From: Mycobacterium alsense | Lineage (GTDB): Bacteria > Actinomycetota > Actinomycetes > Mycobacteriales > Mycobacteriaceae | Direction of reading: 5' to 3' | Assembly: GCF_002086635.1 (NCBI RefSeq) | Contig: NZ_MVHD01000047.1 | Location: 1-46,937 of the forward strand | DNA length: 46,937 nt | In this document: piece by piece, positions 34,077-43,080 of the stretch | Position numbering within the stretch: position 1 is the stretch's first letter | Layout: each line of letters starts with the position of its first letter | Made by a program: the position numbers and the translations under genes | The notes under the pieces: model-generated | What the model was told of the DNA's origin: nothing | Databases searched by the model: none | Seen by the model: the letters and a program-made list of their open reading frames with translations, nothing else

Positions 34077-34919
34077 TCACCCCGCGGGGGAGGGCCCCGC
34101 GCCGACCCCCGGTGGTGCCTCCGGCGGCGGCGCGAGCGCCGGCTGGCCCGGCTGGCCCGGCACCGGTCCCGGCGGCGGTGGCGGCTGGTTCAGGATGAAC
34201 GGGACCGGCATCGAGCGCAGGTTGCCCAGCTGCACGACCAGGTTGTAGGTGCCCGGCCCGATCGCCGGCCGCGGCAGCGGGCAGTGCGGCGCCGAGCCCA
34301 TGCCCGTCCAGGTCACCGCCGTCGTCACCTGCTCGCCCGGGGTGAAGGTCTTGATCAGGGTTTCGTTGGACGGCGCGCAGTCCAGGTTGGACCACAGCCG
34401 CTTGTTGTCAAGCGAGTACACGTAGGCGGCCAGCACCGCGGCCCCGACGTCGCGCTTGCAGGACACCAGCCCGATGTTGGTGACCACCATGGTGAACTTC
34501 GGCTGGTCGCCGACGAAGTACTGCGGCGCGTTGGTCAGGCCCTTGACGGCCAGCGTCGAGTCGGGGCAGTCGTCACCCTCCTTGAGCACCGGCGGCGGCT
34601 GCACCGCGGCGGTCGGCGTGGGCGACTCGGGGTTTTGGCCCTGCGGCGGCGTGACCGGGGTGACCCGCTCGTTCCCCGCGGGGGGAGGCGCCTGGCTCGG
34701 GGGCGCGGCCGGCTTGCTCTGGGCGGAGTTGGGCTTGTCGGCGCTGGCCGGTTTGGCGCCCGCGCTGTGGCCCATGAAGGCGATGATCGTGGCGACCGCG
34801 ACACCGATCACGACGACCGCGATGCCCAGGGCCAGGCCCCTGCGCCGCCAATAGATCTCGGTAGGTAGCGGGCCACGCGGTTCCAGATCCAGCACGATCA
34901 CACCGTAAGCCCAGGTCAC
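34077..34919 (-). CDS. Single-pass membrane protein, Rv3587c-like, unknown function
   Basis: The 280-residue protein has a short cytoplasmic N-terminus, one membrane segment at about residues 29-50, a Pro/Ala/Gln-rich linker (about 55-115) and an extracytoplasmic domain of about 140 residues with four cysteines. A second Pro-rich tail closes the protein. It corresponds to Rv3587c; no function is established to my knowledge. The low-complexity linker resembles cell-wall-spanning regions, so an envelope role is likely. The GTG at 34919 is taken as the start, and a second GTG seven codons later is possible. It lies 89 bases downstream of canB on the same strand. Confidence 0.85.
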   Translation of the reverse strand: MTWAYGVIVLDLEPRGPLPTEIYWRRRGLALGIAVVVIGVAVATIIAFMGHSAGAKPASADKPNSAQSKPAAPPSQAPPPAGNERVTPVTPPQGQNPESPTPTAAVQPPPVLKEGDDCPDSTLAVKGLTNAPQYFVGDQPKFTMVVTNIGLVSCKRDVGAAVLAAYVYSLDNKRLWSNLDCAPSNETLIKTFTPGEQVTTAVTWTGMGSAPHCPLPRPAIGPGTYNLVVQLGNLRSMPVPFILNQPPPPPGPVPGQPGQPALAPPPEAPPGVGAGPSPAG

Positions 34920-35008
34920 GCGGATTTGTTCGACCCGCCTCGGCGTGTCGTGAGGTTAGCTGGCCTGGAAAAGGGGCGAGCCGTGTTAGTGGCGGCCCGC
35001 GGGGCCGC

Positions 35009-35626
35009 CTATTCGCCGATGTCGCCGACGCTGTCGACCAGCGCCGCCTTCCCGTCGGCGAGGTGATAGGTGACGCCGGCAATGCCCAGGGTGCCCGCCG
35101 CCACCCGTTCGGAGATGGCCGACGAACGCGCCATGAGCTGGGCGGCCGTCTCTCGTACGTGTCGCGCCTCGAACTCGTCTACGCGGCTGAGGCCCTCGCG
35201 GCGGCCCATCAGGATCGACGGCGCGACCCGCTCCACCACGTCGCGCACGAACCCGCCCGGAATGGCGCCGTCGTCGAGCGCGCTCAGGGCGGCCTGGACC
35301 GCCCCGCAGCTGTCGTGGCCGAGGATGACGACCAGCGGCACATCGAGGATGCTCACCGCGTACTCGATGGACCCCAGCACCGCCGAACCGATGGCCTGCC
35401 CGGCGGTGCGCACGACGAACGTATCGCCCAGCCCCAGATCGAAGATGAGCTCGGCGGCCACCCGGCTGTCCGAGCAGCCGAAGATCACCGCGATCGGCTG
35501 CTGGCCGGCGGCCAGGCTGGCCCGATGCTCGACGCTCTGGCTGGGATGGATGGGCTTGCCCGCGACGAATCGCTCGTTACCCTCTTTGAGTGTTTTCCAC
35601 GCTGTTGCCGGACTGGTAGTGGGCAT
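35009..35626 (-). CDS. canB: Beta-class carbonic anhydrase CanB
   Basis: CanB interconverts carbon dioxide and bicarbonate. The 205-residue protein (Rv3588c equivalent) has the beta-class zinc ligands Cys51, His104 and Cys107, with the Asp53-Arg55 dyad (CSDSR) and the GHDSCGAV segment. The ATG at 35626 is preferred over one three codons earlier because it matches the M. tuberculosis start, but neither has a clear ribosome binding site. Its start codon overlaps the mutY start codon on the other strand, so the promoter of each gene must lie inside the other or the mRNAs are leaderless. Confidence 0.95.
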   Translation of the reverse strand: MPTTSPATAWKTLKEGNERFVAGKPIHPSQSVEHRASLAAGQQPIAVIFGCSDSRVAAELIFDLGLGDTFVVRTAGQAIGSAVLGSIEYAVSILDVPLVVILGHDSCGAVQAALSALDDGAIPGGFVRDVVERVAPSILMGRREGLSRVDEFEARHVRETAAQLMARSSAISERVAAGTLGIAGVTYHLADGKAALVDSVGDIGE

Positions 35627-36536
35627 GGCACACATCATGCCGGAGCCGCGGGCGCCTCGCCCGGAACGCATATCAGCCACCAATCTTCTCGACTGGTACG
35701 GCCGGTCGCGCCGCGACCTGCCCTGGCGCGAGCCGGGCGTCGGCGCGTGGCAGATCCTGGTCAGTGAGTTCATGCTGCAGCAGACCCCGGTTTCGCGAGT
35801 GCTGCCGGTCTGGTCGGAGTGGGTGCGGCGCTGGCCCACCGCCTCGGCCACCGCGGCCGCCAGCGCGGCCGACGTGCTGCGGGCATGGGGCAAGCTGGGC
35901 TATCCCCGGCGGGCCAAGCGCCTGCACGAGTGCGCCACGGTCGTCGCCCGCGACCACGGCGACGCGGTCCCCGACGACGTCGAGACCTTGCTGAGCCTGC
36001 CCGGCGTCGGCAGCTACACGGCGCGGGCCATCGCCTGCTTCGCCTATCGCCGGCCGGTGCCGGTGGTGGACACCAACGTGCGCCGGGTGGTGGCCCGCGT
36101 CGTGCACGGCCGGGCCGACGCGGGGCCGCCGTCCACCGCGCGCGACCACGCCGACGTCTCCGCGTTGCTGCCGAGAGACGCACGTGCACCGGTGTTTTCG
36201 GTGGCACTGATGGAACTGGGCGCGACCGTGTGCACCGCGCGCTCCCCGCGGTGTGGATTGTGCCCGCTGAGCGAGTGCGCGTGGCGGCGGGCCGGCTATC
36301 CCCCCGGGTCCGGGCCGGCCCGCAAGGCACAGACCTACGCCGGAACCGACCGCCAGGTCCGCGGGCGCCTGCTGGACGTGTTGCGCGCCAACGATTCCGC
36401 GGTGACCCGCGCCGAGCTGGACGTGGCGTGGTTGACCGACACCGCCCAGCGTGACCGCGCGCTGGAATCGCTGCTCGCCGACGGTCTGGTGACCAGGACC
36501 GCCGACGGCCGGTTCGCCTTACCGGGCGAAGGGTAA
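35625..36536 (+). CDS. mutY: MutY, A/G-specific adenine glycosylase
   Basis: MutY removes adenine mispaired with 8-oxoguanine. The 303-residue protein has catalytic Glu48 (SEFMLQQT), the helix-hairpin-helix LPGVGSYTARA (124-134) and catalytic Asp148 (VVDTN). A C-terminal [4Fe-4S] cluster is formed by Cys202, Cys209, Cys212 and Cys217, with spacing CX6CX2CX4C, one residue shorter in the last gap than in E. coli MutY. The C-terminal region is shorter than in E. coli, so the MutT-like 8-oxoG recognition domain is reduced. The ATG at 35625 matches the M. tuberculosis N-terminus. It replaces a much longer open frame that crosses canB. Confidence 0.95.
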   Translation: MAHIMPEPRAPRPERISATNLLDWYGRSRRDLPWREPGVGAWQILVSEFMLQQTPVSRVLPVWSEWVRRWPTASATAAASAADVLRAWGKLGYPRRAKRLHECATVVARDHGDAVPDDVETLLSLPGVGSYTARAIACFAYRRPVPVVDTNVRRVVARVVHGRADAGPPSTARDHADVSALLPRDARAPVFSVALMELGATVCTARSPRCGLCPLSECAWRRAGYPPGSGPARKAQTYAGTDRQVRGRLLDVLRANDSAVTRAELDVAWLTDTAQRDRALESLLADGLVTRTADGRFALPGEG

Positions 36537-36547
36537 CCGGAGCCGTT

Positions 36548-38026
36548 TCAGAGGTCGTTGCCGGCGTACGACTGGTTGAAGCTCTTGTTGGCCAGGGGGA
36601 AGTCGGGGACGATGGTGTCCGCCATCGCGACGGGCAGCGCGGGCCAGTTGAACCAGGACGGATCGACGATCTTGGACCGGGTGATGCGGTCGCGGGCGTC
36701 GATTTCGACGCGGTGGACGACGGTGCCGCGCCAGCCCTCGACGATGCCGATGCCGCTGCGGGGGTGCCGCGGCGATGTCGAGGTGACGGCGTGTTCGGTT
36801 GGGCCGGTGTGTGATTCGATCAGGTGACATGCCAATTCGGTCGATGCGGCGAATTCGTCGCGTCGCACCGTGTAGCGGGCCAGGACGTCACCGGCGTCGG
36901 CGCCGATCTCGGTGACGGGTAGTGCGGTGGCGGCGTGTTCGACCCGCGCGTCGGTGCGCATACCGCTGGCGCGCGCGACGTAACCCAGGCATCCGAGGGC
37001 GTGAGCGTCCTCGGGGTGCAGGACGGCGGTCCCGGCGAACCTGTCATACACCACGGTGTTGCGCAGGGTCAGGTCGGCGATCTCGGCGACGTCGGCCGCG
37101 ACGGATCGCAGCACCGCGACATCCGGCAGCTCTTGCAGCGCAATCGCGCCCGGGCGGATGGCGCCCCGCAGCAACCGATGCCCGGTGACGGCCGCGTTGA
37201 GGCGCAGCAGTTGCTCGCGCACGCGTTGCGTGTGCGCGTGGGCGAGCGCGAACCCGACGTCGTTGGCCAGCGCGCCCAGATCGGCGACGTGGTTGTAGAG
37301 CCGTTCGAGTTCGACGAGCATCGCCCGCAGCCGGTGTGCCTCGTCGGGAAGTTCCACACCGAGAGCGTCCTCTACGGCGAGGCAGTGGGCGAGCGCGTGC
37401 GCAACGGAGGTGTCGCCGCTGACGCGCTCGGCCAGGTCGACCGCGCCGCCGGCCGTCCGGCCCTCGAAGAGCTTCTCCAGGCCCCGGTGGACGAACCACA
37501 GTCGGGCCTTGAGCCGCAGCACGGTTTCACCGGCGACGGAGAAGCGGAAGTGGCCGGGTTCGATCAACCCGGCGTGCACGGGACCGACCGGTATCTCGTA
37601 CACCCCGGGTCCCTCGACGGTGACGAACGGAAAACGGCCGGTGCCACCGAATTCGGGCGCGGGCGACGCGTCGCGGCGCATGGGGTGCCAATCCTCGGGC
37701 CAGTGGGCATGCCGCACCAGTCGGCGCGCCTTGGGATGCCCGACGAGCCGCATTCCGTACAGGTCCGCCATTTCACGCTCGAACCGCCCGGCCGCGAACG
37801 ACAGGTATGCCAGCGATCGAACCTCCGGATCGTTTCTTGGCACCAGGCATTCGAGTTCGACACGGCGATCAGGCCGGCCGGCAAGGAACAGGTAGACAAC
37901 GCGAAATGCGGCGTCGTCGTCGTGGGCGGCCACCAGGCCCAAACGAAACCCCTTGCTCAGCAGGTCTTCCGCCGCTTCGGCCACCCCGTCCTGAGACAGC
38001 CTGTGGCGCTGCCAGTCACGCCTCAC
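36548..38026 (-). CDS. hycE: HycE-like NuoC-NuoD fusion, large subunit without NiFe ligands
   Basis: The 492-residue protein fuses a NuoC-like domain (about 1-130) to a NuoD/hydrogenase-large-subunit domain and matches Rv0087 in length and order. In true group 4 hydrogenases the NiFe site needs RxCGxC and DPCxxC. Here the first motif reads RVSGDT (Ser203, Thr206) and the second NQSYAG (Ser486, Gly489), so all four cysteines are missing. The protein cannot bind the NiFe centre and should not be called a hydrogenase; it fits the energy-converting-hydrogenase-related (Ehr) group. The GTG at 38026 overlaps the hycQ stop. It is the last gene of the operon and converges with mutY. Confidence 0.92.
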   Translation of the reverse strand: MRRDWQRHRLSQDGVAEAAEDLLSKGFRLGLVAAHDDDAAFRVVYLFLAGRPDRRVELECLVPRNDPEVRSLAYLSFAAGRFEREMADLYGMRLVGHPKARRLVRHAHWPEDWHPMRRDASPAPEFGGTGRFPFVTVEGPGVYEIPVGPVHAGLIEPGHFRFSVAGETVLRLKARLWFVHRGLEKLFEGRTAGGAVDLAERVSGDTSVAHALAHCLAVEDALGVELPDEAHRLRAMLVELERLYNHVADLGALANDVGFALAHAHTQRVREQLLRLNAAVTGHRLLRGAIRPGAIALQELPDVAVLRSVAADVAEIADLTLRNTVVYDRFAGTAVLHPEDAHALGCLGYVARASGMRTDARVEHAATALPVTEIGADAGDVLARYTVRRDEFAASTELACHLIESHTGPTEHAVTSTSPRHPRSGIGIVEGWRGTVVHRVEIDARDRITRSKIVDPSWFNWPALPVAMADTIVPDFPLANKSFNQSYAGNDL

Positions 38027-39489
38027 CGCGCCACCCCGACGTCGCCGGCCGCGGTGGTGAACAAGTCGGTAAGCGGTCCGGCGGTGACACCGAGGGCGAT
38101 CGACGCGGCGATGCCGACGAGCAGGGCCGCGGCCACGGATCGCGGGACGGCGATCCCCGGTGCGCCGGCCGCGCCGCCCAACAGGATGCGGCCCGAGTTG
38201 CGCGCCAGAGCGGCGAAGGCAATCGCGATCAACAGCATGCCCGCGGCGAGCGCCCAGGTGAGCCCGGCGTCGGCCAGCGAACGCACGATGGCCAATTCGC
38301 TGGCGAACATCGCGAACGGCGGCAACCCGAGCAGCACGATCACACCGACGGCAAGCGACGCACCGATGAGGCGGGAGCGCCGCAGCACGGCGCCGATGTC
38401 GGCGATCGCGGTGGAGTTGTGCGCGGCCTGCAGCTGGCCGCTCGCCAGGAAGAGGATCGTCTTGCCGATCCCGTGAGCGAGGACGTGCAGCAGCAGCGCG
38501 GCGATGGCCAGCGTGGTTCCGGCGGCCGCGGCGATCGCAATCAGGCCCATGTTCTCCATGGAGGAGTAGGCGAGCATGCGTTTGATGTCCGGGGTCACCG
38601 TCAGCATCAAGGCCGCGAGCGTCAGCGTCGCCAGGCCCAGCACCAGCAGCCCCGCCCGCATGAAAGTCGGCCCGGCGGCGGCGTCGACGATCGGTTTGAT
38701 GCGAACCAGTACCGAAAACGCCACCGACAGCAGCACCCCGCTCATCAGCGCCGAGACGGGGGCCGGGGCCTGGCTGTGCGCGTCGGCCAACCAGGTGTGG
38801 AAGGGAAACAGTCCGACCTTTGCACCGTAGCCGATGAGCAGCAAACCGCCCGCGAGCCGGGCGATGTCGGGATTCAGCGCGCCGGCGTGCGCCGCCAGCA
38901 CGTCGAGGTTCAGCGCGGCGGCGGCGGGCGCACCGGCATGCTCGGCCGCGTAGTAAAGCAGCACGGTCCCGAGAAAGGCGATGGCGATGCCGACCGAGCA
39001 GATCACGACGTACTTCCAGGTCGCCTCGAGAGCGCCGCGGGTACGGCGGTGTCCGACCAGAAAGGCGGTGATCACCGTGGTGGCTTCGACGGCGATCCAG
39101 ATGACACCGATGTTGTTGGCGCACACCGCGACGACCATCGCCGCCAGGAAGGCCGCGGTGAGCGCGCCGTACCCGCGGGCGCCGCGCGCGTCGGTGTGAC
39201 CTTGTGCCAGCTCGGTGTCGATATAGCCGATGCTGGCCCAGGTGGCCAGTGCGGCAACGAATCCGATGACGATCAGCATGGTGACCGTGAGCGCGTCGAC
39301 CCGCAGCAGTCCGCCTAGGGCGAACCGGGTCCCCGGCCCGACACGGAGCCCGAGCGCCGCGCCGCACCCGAGCACCGTTACCGCCGACGAGGAGATCAGT
39401 GTTGCCGTCGCCCTGCGCCATCCGGCCACCAACGTGGCGACGGAGGCACAAATCGGCGCGAGGATCGCGGCAAGCAGTAAACCTGTCAT
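38023..39489 (-). CDS. hycQ: HycQ-like antiporter/NuoN-type membrane subunit
   Basis: The 488-residue protein has about 13-14 membrane segments and belongs to the Mrp-antiporter/complex I family (HyfF, NuoM/N), matching Rv0086 in length. The residues used for proton transfer in this family are kept: Glu135 (WIAVEATT) and Lys224 (GYGAKVGLFPFH), followed by the family segment ADAHSQAPAPVSALMSG. It is one of two antiporter-like subunits in the operon and probably moves protons or sodium. The ATG at 39489 shares one base with the hycP stop (TGATG). Confidence 0.93.
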   Translation of the reverse strand: MTGLLLAAILAPICASVATLVAGWRRATATLISSSAVTVLGCGAALGLRVGPGTRFALGGLLRVDALTVTMLIVIGFVAALATWASIGYIDTELAQGHTDARGARGYGALTAAFLAAMVVAVCANNIGVIWIAVEATTVITAFLVGHRRTRGALEATWKYVVICSVGIAIAFLGTVLLYYAAEHAGAPAAAALNLDVLAAHAGALNPDIARLAGGLLLIGYGAKVGLFPFHTWLADAHSQAPAPVSALMSGVLLSVAFSVLVRIKPIVDAAAGPTFMRAGLLVLGLATLTLAALMLTVTPDIKRMLAYSSMENMGLIAIAAAAGTTLAIAALLLHVLAHGIGKTILFLASGQLQAAHNSTAIADIGAVLRRSRLIGASLAVGVIVLLGLPPFAMFASELAIVRSLADAGLTWALAAGMLLIAIAFAALARNSGRILLGGAAGAPGIAVPRSVAAALLVGIAASIALGVTAGPLTDLFTTAAGDVGVAR

Positions 39490-40151
39490 CAGTCGTGCAA
39501 CTCCCGCAACGCGTCCAGGTCGGCGCCGCCGAAGGTGCGCGACAGCCGGCCCGTCAGCACGCCGATCACGATGACCGCGAACAGCACGTCCAGCGACGCG
39601 CCGAGCTCGACGATCAGCGGCACCCCTGCGGTGAGCAGGAACGCGGCGGCGGCGATCCCGTTGTCCAGCATGAGGAATCCCGCCGCCTGCGATACGGCAT
39701 GGCGCCGCGTGACCATCACCAGCAACGCGATGAGGACGACGGCGGTAGCGGCCGGGACGGCGGCGGTGGTGGCCGCCGGCTGCAAATTCACCAGCGATCG
39801 AGTGGCGGCGAAGGCGGCCAGCGTAAGCGCGGCGGTGACGAGCAGCGAAGCGGCGGTGTTGATCAGCGGGGTGGCTTCGCGGTGCGACCGCGGCTTGGCG
39901 TCGACCGCGCGGGCCAGCAGCCGCGGCAGCACCGCGGCCCGCAACACCAGCACGGCGATGCCCACGCCGATGAGCGCACCGTCGCCGTCGTACACCCCGC
40001 GCAGCATGGGGATGGCCGCCAGGGCGGCGCCCTGCCACGCCAGCAGCCGGACGATGGCGTTCAGATCGCGGCGCCACACGATCAGCACCGCGGCCAGAAG
40101 CAGTCCGCCGGCGGCGAGATCGACGACAACCGAAAAAGTGTTGGATGTCAT
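39489..40151 (-). CDS. hycP: HycP/HyfE-like small membrane subunit
   Basis: The 220-residue, highly hydrophobic protein has six to seven membrane segments and corresponds to Rv0085 (HycP, HyfE-like) in length and order. HyfE-type subunits have a domain resembling NuoK and MrpC. The segment QAAGFLMLDNGIAAAAF is the NuoK-like region. It probably links the antiporter-like subunits to the rest of the complex. The ATG at 40151 overlaps the hycD stop (ATGA); the longer open frame upstream is a shadow of hycD. Confidence 0.9.
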   Translation of the reverse strand: MTSNTFSVVVDLAAGGLLLAAVLIVWRRDLNAIVRLLAWQGAALAAIPMLRGVYDGDGALIGVGIAVLVLRAAVLPRLLARAVDAKPRSHREATPLINTAASLLVTAALTLAAFAATRSLVNLQPAATTAAVPAATAVVLIALLVMVTRRHAVSQAAGFLMLDNGIAAAAFLLTAGVPLIVELGASLDVLFAVIVIGVLTGRLSRTFGGADLDALRELHD

Positions 40152-41107
40152 GCCGGCACCGCGAAGAAGTTGGCGGCGACGACCGCGAGCAACGCCAACA
40201 AGAACGATCCGGCCAGTAGCTCGGGGACCCGGAACAACCGCAGCTTGGCGAGGAACACCTCGACGGTCGCCAACAGGACCGCCAGCAACGCGACCTTGGC
40301 CGCCACCGCCGCGACGCCGACGGCGATTTCGACCGTGCCGGGCTGGCCGCCGGCAATCCCCCACGGCGCGAACAGGTTTGCCAGCAGAGCCAACAGCACG
40401 GTAAGCCGCATGCCGGCCGCCCACTCGACGAGCGCCAGCCGCGGACCGGCGTATTCGAGGACCATCGCCTCGTGGACCATCGTCAGCTCGAGATGCGTGG
40501 CCGGGTTGTCCACCGGCAACCGGCCGGTCTCGGCGACGATGACGATCGTCAGCGCGGCGAACGCCAGCACCGCGGCCAGTGACACCACCTGCCCGGGATG
40601 AGCGATGGTATGTGCCACCAGGGCACCGAGATTGGCCGACCCCGCCGGCATGGACAGTGCGAAGACCGCCAGCAGGATGGTGGGTTCGACCAGCGCGGCG
40701 ATGGTGATCTCGCGGCTCGCGCCCATGCCGCCGAACGACGTGCCGGTGTCTATGCCGGCCAGGGTCAACGCGACCGTGCCCACGAAGAGCAGGCCGACCA
40801 CGGCGACCAGGTCGACGCCGGCATCCAGCGGAGATCCGGTCGCCACCAGCGGTGCGACCGCGGCGATCAGCAACGTGGATCCGGCGACGACGGCGGGTGC
40901 GGCCGCGAACACCACCGTGGTTCCGATCGGTCTGATCTGTTGTTTGCCAAGCTGTTTGACGAGGTCACGCCACGGCTGCAGCAGCCCGCCACCGACACGA
41001 CCCTCCCAGCGTGCGCGCACCTGGCGGGTGAGGCCGACCACCAACGGTGCCCCGGCCATCACGCTCCCGATCTGGACCGCTCCCGCGACGTAGGACAAGG
41101 CGTTCAT
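40148..41107 (-). CDS. hycD: HycD-like, NuoH-type membrane anchor subunit
   Basis: The 319-residue protein has about eight membrane segments and matches the NuoH/HycD family and Rv0084. Family marks are GGLLQPWRDLVKQLGK near the N-terminus and the acidic cytoplasmic loop ETGRLPVDNPATHLELTM with its conserved Glu residues, at the junction with the hydrophilic arm. In related complexes it couples redox chemistry in the arm to ion movement in the membrane. The ATG at 41107 overlaps the preceding stop (ATGA). Confidence 0.93.
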   Translation of the reverse strand: MNALSYVAGAVQIGSVMAGAPLVVGLTRQVRARWEGRVGGGLLQPWRDLVKQLGKQQIRPIGTTVVFAAAPAVVAGSTLLIAAVAPLVATGSPLDAGVDLVAVVGLLFVGTVALTLAGIDTGTSFGGMGASREITIAALVEPTILLAVFALSMPAGSANLGALVAHTIAHPGQVVSLAAVLAFAALTIVIVAETGRLPVDNPATHLELTMVHEAMVLEYAGPRLALVEWAAGMRLTVLLALLANLFAPWGIAGGQPGTVEIAVGVAAVAAKVALLAVLLATVEVFLAKLRLFRVPELLAGSFLLALLAVVAANFFAVPA

Positions 41108-43080
41108 CGGGCGACCACCAACACGATCAGGACGCCCAGCGCACCATAGGCCAGATACAGGTGCACGCTGCCCGGGTGGGCGCGCCGCACCAACCCGGCT
41201 GCGGCCGTGACCGCCCGGATCACCGGCGCGTAGCAGCGTTCCTCGATCGCGTCGGCGATTCTGGTGCGGTAGGTGATCTTGTCGGCCAGATACCGCGACT
41301 CGGCGCTGTGCGTGACTTCGATGTCGGTATCGGGGCGCAGCACGTCATCGAACACCCGTTGCAGCGGCTCGGCGAACGACGTGGCGGTGTATTGCATCCG
41401 TGCGGTGAGATCGTCGGCGCCACATGCCCAGAGCGGCAAGGCTGCGGTCGCGGGACGCCGCCGTTTGCGCCAGCGCGCGAGGACGGCCGCGGTCAGCGCG
41501 GCCACCGCAACGCCGGCGACGATCACACCCGGTGCGATCGAGCCCTGCAGGCCGGGCAGTCGCACCACCGTGCCGAGATCGGCGAATTGCACCGTGCGGG
41601 CTGCCGGTAACGCCTCGACCGCCCGGCGCAGCGCCGGTGCGACAACGGAGGGCGCCACCGCCAACAGCAGACAGGCAGCCGCCGGAATCGCCATCCCGGC
41701 CAGCATCGTCCGCGGTGCCTCGTGGGCCTCGGCGGCCCGGTCGGACCGCGGCCGCGCCAGGAATCCGATCCCGAAGGCCTTGACCATCGCCGCCACCCCC
41801 AGGCCCGTGGTGAGCGCGACCGCACCCACCGCCAGCGGTGTGGTCAAGGCCAACACGGTGGCGTGTCCGGAGGCGGTGTGGATCAGCGACTGAACCAGCA
41901 ACCACTCGCTGACGAACCCGGCGCCCAGCGGCAGCCCGCACGCCCCGAGCGCGGCGATCCCGAACAGCGTGGTGGTCGTCGGCATGCGGCGGGCCAATCC
42001 GCCCAGCCGGTCGAGGTCACGCAACCCGGTCGCGGCCAACACCGACCCGGCCGCCAGGAAGCCGAGGCTCTTGAAGGCCGCGTGCGCGATCAAGTGCAGC
42101 ATGGCGGCCACCGCGGCGATCGTCGCCGGCGCGTGCGCACCCGATGCCGCGAAGAGGGTCGCGGCTCCCAACGCCAGCGTGATCAACCCGAGGTTCTCGG
42201 TTGTCGAATAGGCAAGTAACCGTTTGAGATCCGTCGCCACCGAAGCCTGCACCACGCCGTAGAGCGCCGATGCCGCACCGAAGACCATCAGCGTGAGCCC
42301 CCACCAGCGCGGGCCCGGTCCGAGTATCTGCAGATCGATGCGGCAGATGCCGTAGCTGCCGAGGCTGACCATCGCCCCGCTCATCAGCGCGGACACCGGG
42401 CTGGGCGCCTCGGGGTGTGCGCGCGGCAGCCAGGCGTGCAGCGGCACCAGACCGGCCTTCGACCCGAACCCGGCCACCGTCAAGAGAAAGACCGCAGTGC
42501 AAGCGCCGCGCGGTATGTGGCGCAAATCCGCAAACCGGTCGGCACCGCCGGCCGCCGACAACACCATCAGCCCGATCAGGATCGCCACGAACCCCAGCTG
42601 GGTCATCACCGCATACACCAACGCGGCAGAGCGGACCTGCGGGCGGTCGTGCTCGGCCAGCACCAACACCAACGACGCGACGGCCATCAATTCCCAGGTC
42701 AGCAGGAACGTGGTCACCGAGGCCGCGGCGGGCACCAGCAGCATCGCCGCGACGAACAGGGGCAACACGGACACCGTGACCCGACCCAGGTGCCCGCGCC
42801 GGGCGTACCCGATCACGTAGAGCCCGACCGCGACCGCGACCACCCCCACGAGCGTCATGAAGAAGCCGCCGAGCGGATCGAGGCTCAGCTGCACGCCGGA
42901 CAGCGGAAGCAGCCACCCGATGTGCGCCGCGCGAACCGGACCGAACATGCCCAGCGCGCCCACCCACACGCCGCCCGCGCCGAGCAGCGACGTCAGAACG
43001 CCCGCCGGCACGGATCCGAAGTCCTTGCGGCCCCGCATGTTCGGTGGCGTGTCCGCGCGGACCGCCAGCTCGGTGGTCAC
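41104..43080 (-). CDS. HyfB/NuoL-like antiporter subunit (Rv0083-like)
   Basis: The 658-residue protein has about 15-16 membrane segments and is the larger antiporter-like subunit of the operon, like Rv0083 and HyfB. The proton-channel residues Glu130 (LTWELMA) and Lys208 (GFGSKAGLVPLH) are kept, followed by the family segment PEAPSPVSALMSG. A basic loop (RWRKRRR) and a final membrane helix end the protein, as in NuoL/HyfB relatives. The GTG at 43080 is chosen because it overlaps the small-subunit stop (GTGA); an in-frame ATG 18 codons earlier lies within that gene. Confidence 0.93.
   Translation of the reverse strand: MTTELAVRADTPPNMRGRKDFGSVPAGVLTSLLGAGGVWVGALGMFGPVRAAHIGWLLPLSGVQLSLDPLGGFFMTLVGVVAVAVGLYVIGYARRGHLGRVTVSVLPLFVAAMLLVPAAASVTTFLLTWELMAVASLVLVLAEHDRPQVRSAALVYAVMTQLGFVAILIGLMVLSAAGGADRFADLRHIPRGACTAVFLLTVAGFGSKAGLVPLHAWLPRAHPEAPSPVSALMSGAMVSLGSYGICRIDLQILGPGPRWWGLTLMVFGAASALYGVVQASVATDLKRLLAYSTTENLGLITLALGAATLFAASGAHAPATIAAVAAMLHLIAHAAFKSLGFLAAGSVLAATGLRDLDRLGGLARRMPTTTTLFGIAALGACGLPLGAGFVSEWLLVQSLIHTASGHATVLALTTPLAVGAVALTTGLGVAAMVKAFGIGFLARPRSDRAAEAHEAPRTMLAGMAIPAAACLLLAVAPSVVAPALRRAVEALPAARTVQFADLGTVVRLPGLQGSIAPGVIVAGVAVAALTAAVLARWRKRRRPATAALPLWACGADDLTARMQYTATSFAEPLQRVFDDVLRPDTDIEVTHSAESRYLADKITYRTRIADAIEERCYAPVIRAVTAAAGLVRRAHPGSVHLYLAYGALGVLIVLVVAR

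Noticed and set aside
36548..39451. A 967-codon frame suggesting a hycQ-hycE fusion
   Set aside because: Codons before 38026 are out of frame with the real hycQ and are low-complexity; HycE begins at the GTG overlapping the hycQ stop.
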